Part shown: positions 53,104-60,989 of the stretch, piece after piece
How positions within the stretch are numbered: position 1 is the first letter of the stretch
Layout: every line of letters starts with the position of its first letter
Source of the DNA: JAVVEG01 sp041751425
GTDB taxonomy: Bacteria; Pseudomonadota; Gammaproteobacteria; Pseudomonadales; Pseudohongiellaceae
Length of the DNA: 64,000 bases
Direction of reading: 5' to 3'
Assembly: GCA_041751425.1 (NCBI GenBank)
Contig: JBGSXL010000008.1
Location: 124,001-188,000 of the forward strand
Made by a program: the position numbers and the translations under genes
The notes under the pieces: generated by a model
Databases searched by the model: none
What the model saw: the letters and a program-made list of their open reading frames with translations, nothing else
What the model was told of the DNA's origin: nothing

Positions 53104-53799
53104 ATGAGTGAGATTTTTCTGGTGCGTCACGCGCAGGCTTCCTTCGGAGCAGATAACTATGATCAATTGTCGCCGCTGGGCATACAGCAATCCCAATGGT
53201 TGGGTGAACATTTCCACGACCGAGGTATCCGGTTTGACCGGGTCATCGCCGGAAGCCTTTCACGTCAGCAGGATACTGCAACCGCCATTTTGGCAATGAG
53301 CGATACGAAAACACCCTTGGAAATACAGCCTGGATTGAACGAATTTGATTTTCACGCCCTTGCCGCCGCCTTTTGCAGAAAAACTAATACCCCGCCTCCT
53401 TCGCGAGCAGATGGTCCAAGACCATTCTTCCAGTTGCTGCGACTTGCCATGCTGGCTTGGTCAAAGGACGAGTTAACTCCGCATGAACGCGAAAGCGACG
53501 ATACGATACTGGAGACCTGGCAACAGTTTCATGACAGAGTAGCAGCTGTCTTTCAATTGATAACCTCAAGCGCCAAAACAGAAAAGGTGCTTGTGGTCAG
53601 TTCCGGAGGTGCCATTGCCATGGCGATGAGTCAGATACTGCAATGCAACGTGGAATCTCTGATCAACCTGAATATGCAAATAAAAAATACTGGCGTTACA
53701 CAACTGTTTTACAAAGGTGAAATTCTTTTGATTAGCAGTTTTAACAATGCTCCTCACCTTGAGAGACGCGACAGAAGCCACGCGTTGACCTGGGCGTAG
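53104..53799 (+). CDS. Histidine phosphatase family protein
   Basis: This 231-residue protein belongs to the histidine phosphatase (phosphoglycerate-mutase-like) superfamily. The N-terminal LVRHAQAS near residues 7-14 carries the phospho-accepting His, with Ala in place of the common Gly of RHG. Arg near RQQDTA (about 54), a Glu in NEFDF (about 80) and the second histidine region VSSGGAIAMAM (about 162, Gly-Gly where His-Gly is often seen) fit the fold. The substrate is unknown. The gene is 33 bases upstream of a phosphotransferase gene and probably co-transcribed with it. Confidence 0.85.
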   Translation: MSEIFLVRHAQASFGADNYDQLSPLGIQQSQWLGEHFHDRGIRFDRVIAGSLSRQQDTATAILAMSDTKTPLEIQPGLNEFDFHALAAAFCRKTNTPPPSRADGPRPFFQLLRLAMLAWSKDELTPHERESDDTILETWQQFHDRVAAVFQLITSSAKTEKVLVVSSGGAIAMAMSQILQCNVESLINLNMQIKNTGVTQLFYKGEILLISSFNNAPHLERRDRSHALTWA

Positions 53800-53832
53800 A
53801 AAGAGAAATAAGAGTAGCCAAAGGAATTAACG

Positions 53833-54861
53833 ATGACGAACCAAACGCAGCAGCTGGATATCGCCAACCTGACCTGTTACCTGCAAGCCCAGTTGCCGGG
53901 GTTTCAACCTCCCCTGCAGGTGACCAAATTTGCATCAGGCCAATCCAATCCCAGCTTCTTGTTGCAATCGCCCAGCGGCAGCTATGTACTACGTCGCAAA
54001 CCAGCCGGACAATTACTAGCCTCGGCGCATGCGGTCGATCGTGAGTTTCGGCTTCTCAGTGCCCTGCAGCACACCGACATACCGGTTCCCACACCATTTC
54101 TGTTGTGCTCAGATGATGCGGTGATTGGTGGCATGTTCTATATCATGAGCTACGAGGATGGTGATATTTTCTGGGACCCGTCTCTGCCAGAACTGGAAAT
54201 GTCAGACCGGGCACCTTATTGCCACTCACTGGTGGTAACCTTGGCGAAACTTCACAATATCGATTATGTAAAAGTTGGTCTCGCTGATTTCGGCAAGCCC
54301 GGTAACTACTACGAAAGACAAGTGAATCGTTGGTCCTCTCAATATGAAGCATCCGCTACCAGTAAAATTCCAGCGATGGACACGCTAATAGCGTGGCTGC
54401 AGAAAAATATGCCGGCGGATGATGGTCAGAGCAGCCTGATTCACGGCGACTATCGTCTGGACAATGTGATGTTCTGCAAAGGCAGTTCGCAAATTAAAGC
54501 TGTGTTGGATTGGGAGTTGGCCACGCTGGGCCATCCCATTGCAGATCTGGCCTACTATTGCATGGCGCTGCGCTTACCGGGAACAGATCAGATTCGCGGA
54601 CTCGGCAACAGGAATCGAACGGAGTTGGGAATTCCTGAAGAAAAAGAACTTATCGAACTGTATTGTAAAACCCGTGGCATCAATGCCATTGCGGATTGGT
54701 CCTTCTGCATGGCATTCAGTTTTTTCCGACTGGCTGCGATTTTGCAGGGTGTATATAAACGCGGACTCGACGGCAATGCCTCCAGCGAGCGGGCAACCAA
54801 AATGGGTGCGATGGTAGAACCACTGGCCGAGCTTGGCGTATCTGCCATTTCAGATCTGTAA
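53833..54861 (+). CDS. Aminoglycoside-phosphotransferase-fold kinase (ACAD10/11-like)
   Basis: This 342-residue protein has the protein-kinase-like APH fold. GQSNPSFLL near residue 36 forms the glycine-rich part, YVLRRKPAG near 52 has the ATP-binding Lys, and LIHGDYRLDNVMF near residues 199-211 is the catalytic loop (HGDxxxxN). VLDWELATLGHPIADLAYY near 222 carries the metal-binding Asp. This form matches the phosphotransferase family related to the N-terminal domain of ACAD10/11, which acts on hydroxy-acyl-CoA type substrates, rather than an antibiotic-resistance enzyme. The actual substrate is not known. Confidence 0.88.
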   Translation: MTNQTQQLDIANLTCYLQAQLPGFQPPLQVTKFASGQSNPSFLLQSPSGSYVLRRKPAGQLLASAHAVDREFRLLSALQHTDIPVPTPFLLCSDDAVIGGMFYIMSYEDGDIFWDPSLPELEMSDRAPYCHSLVVTLAKLHNIDYVKVGLADFGKPGNYYERQVNRWSSQYEASATSKIPAMDTLIAWLQKNMPADDGQSSLIHGDYRLDNVMFCKGSSQIKAVLDWELATLGHPIADLAYYCMALRLPGTDQIRGLGNRNRTELGIPEEKELIELYCKTRGINAIADWSFCMAFSFFRLAAILQGVYKRGLDGNASSERATKMGAMVEPLAELGVSAISDL

Positions 54862-54862
54862 A

Positions 54863-54907
54863 ACAGGTATACAGGCGTCATGGCGCATTGCCTTTGGCTA
54901 TACCTGT
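54863..54907. repeat. 9-bp inverted repeat after the phosphotransferase gene
   Basis: ACAGGTATA (54863-54871) and TATACCTGT (54899-54907) are perfect inverted copies separated by 27 bases, starting just past the stop codon. No T-run follows. It could be a weak terminator or an operator for the transporter genes downstream. Confidence 0.45.
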
Positions 54908-54935
54908 GCCCGCTTTGATGTTACCATCAGGGCAC

Positions 54936-54965
54936 TTGAAATTGCTTCTGAAAAGACAATAACAT
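54936..54965 (+). promoter_or_regulatory. Candidate promoter of the DUF4212-symporter pair
   Basis: TTGAAA (54936-54941) and TAACAT (54960-54965) are 18 bases apart on the plus strand, about 40 bases upstream of the DUF4212 gene. The -10 is only a moderate match. Confidence 0.35.
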
Positions 54966-55003
54966 CAGGACCTTACAACAAAAACAACGCATGAGGTTTC
55001 GAT

Positions 55004-55324
55004 ATGGCTGACAGCAATGCCCGCTCCTACTGGAAGGCGAATATACGCATAGTCTCCTCTCTACTCGCTGTCTGGTTTTTTATTTCATTCGTCTGCGGCA
55101 TTCTGCTGGTGGATTATCTCGACAACTTCCGCTTCGCCGGTTTCAAGCTTGGCTTCTGGATTGCCCAACAAGGTGCCATATACGTTTTTGTCGTTCTGAT
55201 ATTCGTCTACATTTATCTGATGGATCGACTGGATGCAAAATACGATCTGGATGAATCCAATCTCAACAAAAGAAACACAGCTGACACCGATCTTGCAAAC
55301 ACAGATAAAGGTGACAGCCAATGA
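55004..55324 (+). CDS. DUF4212 small symporter subunit
   Basis: This 106-residue protein has two membrane segments (about 15-37 and 50-70) and a polar, charged tail. WKANIRIVSSLLAVWF at the start and FKLGFWIAQQGAIYVFVVLIFVY-type second helix are typical of DUF4212, the small partner found before VC_2705-type sodium/solute symporters. The stop overlaps the symporter start (ATGA), which supports a two-subunit transporter. Confidence 0.92.
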   Translation: MADSNARSYWKANIRIVSSLLAVWFFISFVCGILLVDYLDNFRFAGFKLGFWIAQQGAIYVFVVLIFVYIYLMDRLDAKYDLDESNLNKRNTADTDLANTDKGDSQ

Positions 55325-57003
55325 GCGTACAAATTTGGACTTATGTGTTTGTCTTCCTGTCATTTGGTCTCTATATCGGCATAGCTATCTGGTCCCGCGC
55401 CGGCACGACCAATGAATTCTATGTTGCCGGTGGTGGCGTGAGTCCCATGGCCAACGGTATGGCTACTGCTGCAGACTGGATGTCCGCAGCTTCCTTCATT
55501 TCGATGGCGGGCCTGATCTCATTTCTTGGCCGCGACGGTACTTTCTATCTGATGGGGTGGACAGGCGGATACGTATTACTCGCATTGCTGCTGGCACCTT
55601 ACCTGCGCAAGTTTGGCAAGTTTACCGTGCCCGATTTTATCGGTGACCGCTACTATTCACGCAGCGCCAGGCTCGTGGCTATCTTCTGTGCAATCGCAGT
55701 TTCATTTGTATATGTATGCGGCCAGATGCAGGGCGCGGGCATTGTGTTCTCCCGCTTCCTGGAAGTGGATATCACTACCGGTGTATTGATAGGGATGACA
55801 ATCGTATTTTTCTACGCGGTACTCGGTGGTATGAAGGGCATCACCTATACGCAGGTTGCCCAGTACTGCGTGCTGATATTTGCCTATATGGTGCCAGCTA
55901 TATTTATTTCCCTGATGATGACAGGTAATCCAATTCCGCAGCTCGGCTTCGGCTCTGAACTCACAGAGGAGTACGGTGGCGGTTATTTGCTGGACAGACT
56001 GGACGGCCTGAGTCAGGAATTAGGGTTTGCGTTGTACACAGAAGGCGTGCGCAGCACACAGGATGTCTTCTTTATCACAGCCGCACTCATGTTTGGTACC
56101 GCCGGACTCCCGCATGTGATTATCCGCTTCTTTACCGTCCCCAGCGTGCGTGCCGCGCGCAAGTCAGCAGGTTTCGCGCTGGTTTTCATCGCAATTCTCT
56201 ATACAACAGCTCCGGCAGTGGCTGCATTCGCAAAGACCAATCTGATGAATACAGTTAATAACGCAGAGTATAGTGAGGTTCCTGCCTGGTTCAGCACCTG
56301 GGAGAAAACCAATCTATTGGTATTCAACGACCGCAACAATGATGGCAGGATTCAGTATTCAGGTGACGCACAGATTAATGAGCTGACTGTAAACCGCGAC
56401 ATTATGGTGTTGGCGAATCCGGAGATCGCCGGACTACCAAACTGGGTAGTGGCCTTGGTGGCTGCCGGAGCGCTGGCAGCGGCGCTTTCCACGGCAGCAG
56501 GTTTGCTGCTGGTTATATCCACTGCCATATCGCATGATTTGCTCAAACGCAGTTATATGCCCGGCATTTCCGAGAAGCAGGAGTTGATGTACGCGCGCAT
56601 GGCGATTTTTGTGGCAATACTGATTGCTGGTTATTTCGGGATTAACCCGCCTGGGTTTGTGGCAGAGGTAGTGGCCTTTGCATTCGGACTCGCTGCGGCC
56701 TCTTTCTTCCCCGCCATCGTTCTGGGAATATTCTATACCCGCATGAATCGTCACGGCGCTGTCGCGGGCATGATTGCCGGCTTCGTGTTCACCGCGTCCT
56801 ACATCGTCTTTTTCAAATTCATCAGCCCGGAGTCAAGCACACCGCAAAACTGGTGGTTTGGAATCTCACCAGAAGGCATTGGTACACTTGGCACATTGAT
56901 CAATCTCACGATTGCTTTGGCGGTTTGTCGCTTTACTGCACCACCTCCGCAGGATGTGCAGGACATCGTGAAGAATATTCGATTGCCTGGGGTTAGTGGT
57001 TGA
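55321..57003 (+). CDS. Sodium/solute symporter, VC_2705/ActP-like
   Basis: The 560-residue protein has about 13 membrane segments of the sodium:solute symporter fold. Visible blocks are FYVAGGGVSPMANGMATAADWMSAAS near residues 33-55, VYVCGQMQGAG near 128 and TAGLPHVIIRFFTVPSVRAARKS near 258. An insertion with NDRNNDGRIQYSGD near 332-345, which looks like a calcium-binding loop, precedes the helix containing ALAAALSTAAGLLLVIS. Acetate or a similar small carboxylate is a likely substrate, but this cannot be shown from sequence alone. Confidence 0.92.
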   Translation: MSVQIWTYVFVFLSFGLYIGIAIWSRAGTTNEFYVAGGGVSPMANGMATAADWMSAASFISMAGLISFLGRDGTFYLMGWTGGYVLLALLLAPYLRKFGKFTVPDFIGDRYYSRSARLVAIFCAIAVSFVYVCGQMQGAGIVFSRFLEVDITTGVLIGMTIVFFYAVLGGMKGITYTQVAQYCVLIFAYMVPAIFISLMMTGNPIPQLGFGSELTEEYGGGYLLDRLDGLSQELGFALYTEGVRSTQDVFFITAALMFGTAGLPHVIIRFFTVPSVRAARKSAGFALVFIAILYTTAPAVAAFAKTNLMNTVNNAEYSEVPAWFSTWEKTNLLVFNDRNNDGRIQYSGDAQINELTVNRDIMVLANPEIAGLPNWVVALVAAGALAAALSTAAGLLLVISTAISHDLLKRSYMPGISEKQELMYARMAIFVAILIAGYFGINPPGFVAEVVAFAFGLAAASFFPAIVLGIFYTRMNRHGAVAGMIAGFVFTASYIVFFKFISPESSTPQNWWFGISPEGIGTLGTLINLTIALAVCRFTAPPPQDVQDIVKNIRLPGVSG

Positions 57004-57134
57004 ATTGAGAGGAAACTCAATATGAAGTCAGCGAATGAGTTTACAGGCGTGCACAGCTATCGAATTAAGTTTGCGCTCGCTTATTGGCTTTGATTTTACA
57101 TTTTTCAAATTTATGCTGGCTGTACGGAAACTTG

Positions 57135-57219
57135 GAATAACAAGTTAAGAAACCGTTCAATTGAGTTCATGTGCAGCGAGCTGCGTTTTTCGTGCGGGAA
57201 CGCTATACAAATGTTATGT
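57135..57219 (+). other. attC-like site at the left edge of a gene cassette
   Basis: ATAACA (57137-57142) and TGTTAT (57212-57217) form the outer arms, followed inward by CGTTC/GAACG and an apical GCAGC/GCTGC hairpin, so the whole stretch can fold into one imperfect hairpin. The right end GTTATGT resembles the integron crossover site G^TTRRRY. The match is weaker than the second site at 57815, but it lies exactly where the left boundary of that cassette should be. Confidence 0.55.
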
Positions 57220-57270
57220 GCCAAAACGCCACCATCGGGTAGAAAGTGATAAAGAGGCATTTGGAAGCAA

Positions 57271-57807
57271 ATGGATCCTATAGACCAACTTCTTACAATC
57301 GCTGAAATAGCTTTAACTCTCGCTGGATTTGCGGGAATCATCGCGACGTTTCAGTTTCAAAACGGCTCATCGTTATCGAGAGGGCGTGTATTATCTCTGG
57401 CCTTGATTGTATACATAAGTCTTGTCGGCACATTCTTCGCCGTGCTTCCTATTGTTCTTCTAAATTTTGGGCTGCCCGAAAAAAGTGTATGGGCTGGCTG
57501 TAGCGCCTTAATGGCCATCAACATTTCTGCTTTTATCGTTTATATCTGGCGAAGGACCGATACAAATCATCTTAGTGGCCCGATCCGCAGCTTTTACGGA
57601 GCTTCGTTTCTATTGGCAAGCGCTGTGGTAATTGCCAATATAATGAACTGTATTCCCGGACTGTTTGATGGGGAATATTCGATATATTTCGTCAATTTTG
57701 TATTCTTCCTTTTCTTGGTTGGCTTTTACTTCAGCAGACTACTACTACATCCATTGTGGAAAGCTGTTGACAAACAAACGACAGATATTTCCAACGATAG
57801 TAAATGA
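57271..57807 (+). CDS. Integral membrane protein of a gene cassette, function unknown
   Basis: I do not recognise a family with a known role. The 178-residue product has four to five hydrophobic segments (about 8-27, 41-64, 71-91, 106-126 and 136-157) with short polar loops, starts ADEIA-type ITIAEIALTLAGFAGIIATF, and ends in a polar tail. The gene starts about 57 bases after the left attC-like crossover and stops 8 bases before the right attC, and the two crossovers are 700 bases apart, the compact layout of an integron cassette. It looks more AT-rich than the chromosomal genes around it. No promoter of its own is evident. Confidence 0.8.
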   Translation: MDPIDQLLTIAEIALTLAGFAGIIATFQFQNGSSLSRGRVLSLALIVYISLVGTFFAVLPIVLLNFGLPEKSVWAGCSALMAINISAFIVYIWRRTDTNHLSGPIRSFYGASFLLASAVVIANIMNCIPGLFDGEYSIYFVNFVFFLFLVGFYFSRLLLHPLWKAVDKQTTDISNDSK

Positions 57808-57814
57808 ACACAGC

Positions 57815-57919
57815 ACATAACAAACTGCTCAAAGCGGACTTGGGTAAGCTGTCATCTTTTTTGCAAAACTACGCAAAAAAGTCGCCATCTCACCCAAGCC
57901 GTTTAGCAAGGCGTTATTT
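57815..57919 (+). other. attC site (integron cassette recombination site)
   Basis: The outer arms are ACATAAC (57815-57821) and GTTATTT (57913-57919). Inward come TGCTCAAA with TTTAGCA, then CTTGGGT with ACCCAAG (7 bp), then CTTTTTTGC with GCAAAAAAG (9 bp). This gives a long, imperfect, nearly self-complementary 105-base hairpin with the box order of an attC site. It follows the stop codon of the preceding gene by seven bases, in the orientation expected for a cassette whose gene reads on the plus strand. Confidence 0.8.
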
Positions 57920-58039
57920 GCTAGGGTTCTACCCCTATAAAACGGACACCTCAATCTAGCGAGGTATCAAATAAAAACGAAGAAAGACGCACCATCCCTC
58001 CGTCAGGATTGCGTCAATCATCGATTTTGGAGGTCTAAA

Positions 58040-58438
58040 TTGTCGATAGATTCACATCGATATTCTGCTAACGAAGCATGGCTTCTTTTTCAGTTAAATG
58101 ATCAGCCAGTACACACGGAAACAGATGGTGACTTCAATGTGTATGCAATTATGGATGTTGCAACAGGGCTAATTCATGGCATGGAGTTCGTCAGCGCTCT
58201 TGCGGAAGAACCATCGGAGTTCGAAGCCAAGAGATTGCTCAATTCATCTGAATCTAAAGCAGGTGTGCTGGCAAAATATCTCTTTGTAGATTCTTCACGG
58301 CAGCTTGAAAAATTTGCTCGCGTTATGCCTTTGCTCGGAATCAAGTTGATCCCTGAAGAAGTCAGAACCCTTGATACAATTACCGAAGAGGCAAGAACGG
58401 GTTTTGCAATGCATGTCGCCAGAGGTGAGAGGTCTTGA
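58040..58438 (+). CDS. Hypothetical protein, TTG start
   Basis: I do not recognise this 132-residue protein. It starts at TTG (58040) behind a strong GGAGG site with five spacer bases. It begins MSIDSHRYSANEAWLLFQLN and looks like a soluble alpha/beta protein with a hydrophobic core near YAIMDVATGLIHGMEF (about 36-51) and a helical, acidic middle. No signal peptide or membrane segment is visible. It begins 127 bases downstream of the attC at 57815-57919 and ends 32 bases from the convergent HNH nuclease gene. It may be a second captured gene, but no attC follows it. Confidence 0.7.
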   Translation: MSIDSHRYSANEAWLLFQLNDQPVHTETDGDFNVYAIMDVATGLIHGMEFVSALAEEPSEFEAKRLLNSSESKAGVLAKYLFVDSSRQLEKFARVMPLLGIKLIPEEVRTLDTITEEARTGFAMHVARGERS

Positions 58439-58470
58439 AACCTGCAAAACAATTGTAATACGGGACTGAA

Positions 58471-60015
58471 TCAACCCACGAGATCCTGCAAACTCCCCAC
58501 CCCCATCGAATAATCCATCCTCTCCCCCTTCCACTTCGTAATCGCAGTAAATTCATCAATCTCCACCCCCATCCGTTGATGCTCCCGCTCAATCGCCAAT
58601 CCTTCAACATAATCCTCCTGCTCCCTGAACTGCGGATACAACGCCTCTGGCAACACCTGTCTATCAGGCTGACGAAACTCAAACCGCCCCGCACCCCGAT
58701 TGATAACATCGAACCCTTGCTCATGCACCAGTCTATGATGACGCCGACACAACAACACCAGGTTCTCCAGACTCGTCTCGCCGCCATCGCACCAGTGATG
58801 AATATGGTGAGCGTCAACAAAGCGAGCCTCGGTGCAACCAGGAAAGCGACAGCAGTGATCCCGTATCGTAAGTGCGCGCCGCAGTGCTGACGAGACACTG
58901 CGCGTCTTGCGGCCTATATTCAGCACATTACCCTCACTGTCTTCCAGCACGGTCAGCAGTGAGGTATCACAAGCCAGTCGTCGGGCGCTTGCAGGAGACA
59001 GGAAAGGTCCCTGTTCGATGCTGCAGTTGTGTGTATTGCCCTGCATCAGGGAATCCTTTTCAATGTGAATGATCAATTGATGGCGTTGTGGAGGAGATAG
59101 TGGCGCCAGGTCGCCTTCGCTGTACAGGAAACTCTGTTCAGCTAACAGCGTGAGTGCATCAGCACGTTTCTGCGGAAATGTGTGCGGCTTATTTTCCTTT
59201 GCAACAGAAAACGTTCCCGCGGGAACGTCTTTTTGAAATTCCTGCGCGTGATTCGGAGAAAGCGTTCCCGCGGGAACGTTTTTCGATTCGCTCGTATGGT
59301 CGGAGCTAATTTGCGTCTCGCTGTTCGCAGGGGGTTGATCAAGCTGCGCCATCACGCCATTGATTGCCTTGATAAACATCGCACCATCCTCAGGGGTCAG
59401 CCGACCGCGAATCACCAGCATGCCGTCATCGTCATAGTGCCAGTTCAGTTCCCGCCCGGTGAACTGAACTGCCGCGATATCTGCTTCTTTGAATTCGCTC
59501 TGATCTTTGCCATCGCCCTGCACCAGGCGTTGCACCCGCCGATACTTACCCAGCAGCATTTCCACATGATGCGCTGTGCCATAGCGGGCGATGTTCAATA
59601 GATACGCTTCATTCTTCGGCGTAGCGTTGCGGGTCATGGCTCGCACTTTGGAATAGCTGATGGCACCGCTTGCGAACGCCTCATCAATCTGCGGCAATTC
59701 TGCCAGACATTTCGCAACGCGCACTTTCTCCCGCGCGGCGCCAAGAGCAATGCCGCAATAATAGTTGAGCCAGTGCGCCGGCGACTTGATGCCACCACCA
59801 TCACTCCAGGCATCTCTCTCGATAAGTGCCGCCAGCAATTTCAGGAAGCGATGCTGCGCGGCATTGATATGACCGGCAAGGAGGGTGATGGCGGATATCA
59901 GCGCGTCAGTGTCGGCGGGGATGTCTGAGTATGCCGGGGTGGACGAGTTGCCCGGGTTAGTGGTGGTTGGGACTGGTGTCAGAGTGGTAATCGAAACGGG
60001 AGTGGAAGCGTTCAT
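58471..60015 (-). CDS. DUF222 / HNH endonuclease family protein
   Basis: The 514-residue protein has an N-terminal DUF222 (13E12-type) domain of mostly helices (about 20-235, including HWLNYYCGIALGAAREKVRVA). A low-complexity linker (about 235-290) follows, then a C-terminal HNH nuclease domain (about 370-430) with CRFPGCTEARFVDAHHIHHW and ENLVLLCRRHHRLVHE, which hold the His-Asn-His residues and zinc-type cysteines. The linker contains two VPAGT repeats encoded by palindromes. AGAGGAG precedes the ATG by seven bases, and a near-perfect LexA box lies at 60043-60062. Such genes are often multicopy; the role is unknown. It reads opposite to its neighbours. Confidence 0.92.
   Translation of the reverse strand: MNASTPVSITTLTPVPTTTNPGNSSTPAYSDIPADTDALISAITLLAGHINAAQHRFLKLLAALIERDAWSDGGGIKSPAHWLNYYCGIALGAAREKVRVAKCLAELPQIDEAFASGAISYSKVRAMTRNATPKNEAYLLNIARYGTAHHVEMLLGKYRRVQRLVQGDGKDQSEFKEADIAAVQFTGRELNWHYDDDGMLVIRGRLTPEDGAMFIKAINGVMAQLDQPPANSETQISSDHTSESKNVPAGTLSPNHAQEFQKDVPAGTFSVAKENKPHTFPQKRADALTLLAEQSFLYSEGDLAPLSPPQRHQLIIHIEKDSLMQGNTHNCSIEQGPFLSPASARRLACDTSLLTVLEDSEGNVLNIGRKTRSVSSALRRALTIRDHCCRFPGCTEARFVDAHHIHHWCDGGETSLENLVLLCRRHHRLVHEQGFDVINRGAGRFEFRQPDRQVLPEALYPQFREQEDYVEGLAIEREHQRMGVEIDEFTAITKWKGERMDYSMGVGSLQDLVG
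59211..59280. repeat. Two copies of the palindrome CGTTCCCGCGGGAACG inside the HNH gene
   Basis: The perfect 16-bp palindrome occurs at 59212-59227 (18 bp perfect there, 59211-59228) and at 59263-59278, exactly 51 bases (17 codons) apart. Both copies are read in the same frame as (N/D)-V-P-A-G-T in the linker of the nuclease, so the gene stays open. I found no other copy in the window. Confidence 0.9.
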
Positions 60016-60042
60016 CTCAGGGCTCCTCTGGAGAGAAAATAA

Positions 60043-60062
60043 TACTGTTTATATATACAGTA
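60043..60062 (-). promoter_or_regulatory. LexA (SOS) box upstream of the HNH nuclease gene
   Basis: TACTGTTTATATATACAGTA on the plus strand fits CTGT-N8-ACAG and differs from the E. coli SOS consensus at a single spacer position. It is part of a longer inverted repeat (AATACTGT/ACAGTATT). Its near edge is 28 bases from the HNH start codon, and minus-strand TATAAT and TATATAA sequences overlap it, so LexA would block the promoter. Confidence 0.85.
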
Positions 60063-60498
60063 TTATAGCTCTATCTATTTGTATTATCTAATATTTATTT
60101 TAATTTATCGGATCTTCGCAAGCTCGGAAAACGAAGTTTTTAAATGTTTATCCGGTGTTAACTTTCCCGGTGAATCCAACTTTAAATAGGCCGCCAATCA
60201 TGCGATTTCTGGCGCAACAATTTGATGTGACGTGAGGAGACAAAGATCAGAAATTCGTTCCAATTTCGATCATGCAACAATAATTAAGACTGATGAATTT
60301 GACTGTTAATGAGGCCTATGGTTTCTATAACTTCCGGCAAGAAATATCGTTCCATAAATTGGTAGTCGATATTACGGGATATAAGGTACATTCATCGGCA
60401 ATAAAAATTATTAGGGTCTGTCCTCTAATATCTTAATAGGGCCGTAAGCCCTTTTTATGGACTGTTATAAATGCTTATCGCTCAATGGAGAAATTGAA
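60063..60498. other. AT-rich intergenic region with a short terminator-like hairpin
   Basis: No gene is supported in these bases. AGGGC/GCCCT with five T (60438-60456, plus strand) resembles a short rho-independent terminator just before the GFA-family gene. GTTATAA at 60464-60470 resembles the crossover end of an attC site. The rest, about 60070-60430, holds nothing I can name. Confidence 0.4.
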
Positions 60499-60915
60499 GT
60501 GCTAAATTCTAAAGCAAGCTGTCTGTGTGGCAGTGTGAAAATCACAGCGGCTGAGATCAATCCTAAATTCACAGTCTGTCATTGTGACTCTTGTAGAGTG
60601 TGGGGTGGCGGCCCGTTTTTTGCGGTACAGTGTGGAACGAATGTCGAAATTGAGGGCAATGAAAAGATTAAGATGTATGAATCATCATCTTGGGCCTCTC
60701 GTGGTTTTTGTTCTGAGTGTGGTACCCATCTATTCTATAAGCTCAAGGCGAGCGGTAGTTATAATATGCCAGTGGGTATATTTCCCGACCTGAACGGCTT
60801 GGAGATGGATATGCAGTATTTTAGTGATCAGCGACCTGGCTATTATTGTTTTTCAAACGAAACTAAAGAGATGACAAGAGCTGAGATAATGGAATTTTTT
60901 GCAAACGACATATAA
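60499..60915 (+). CDS. GFA-family (glutathione-dependent formaldehyde-activating-like) protein
   Basis: This 138-residue protein has the zinc-binding pattern of the GFA/CENP-V superfamily: SCLCGSV near residues 7-13, CHCDSCRVWGG near 27-37 and GFCSECGTHLFY near 77-88. Family members bind two zinc ions; only some are true formaldehyde-activating enzymes, so the substrate is open. GTG at 60499 with GGAG eight bases upstream fits the family start. An ATG at 60457 would add 14 residues with no similarity and overlap a crossover-like sequence. A truncated attC-like half follows the stop codon. Confidence 0.85.
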   Translation: MLNSKASCLCGSVKITAAEINPKFTVCHCDSCRVWGGGPFFAVQCGTNVEIEGNEKIKMYESSSWASRGFCSECGTHLFYKLKASGSYNMPVGIFPDLNGLEMDMQYFSDQRPGYYCFSNETKEMTRAEIMEFFANDI

Positions 60916-60941
60916 CAAAAAACTCAAAGCAACCTCAGTTT
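60911..60941 (+). other. Left half of an attC-like site after the GFA gene
   Basis: CATATAACAAAAAACTCAAAGC, read from 60909, closely parallels the left arm of the complete attC at 57815 (ATAACAAA then CTCAAAGC). The complementary right arm is not found before the next gene, so this would be a broken site. Confidence 0.4.
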
Positions 60942-60989
60942 TTCAAGTCAAGCATACTGCGGTCAGAATCACAAATAGCGGGAATATAA

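Noticed and set aside
57002..57021. ATTGAG/CTCAAT hairpin after the symporter as a terminator
   Set aside because: The stem is only 6 bp and AT-rich and no T-run follows.
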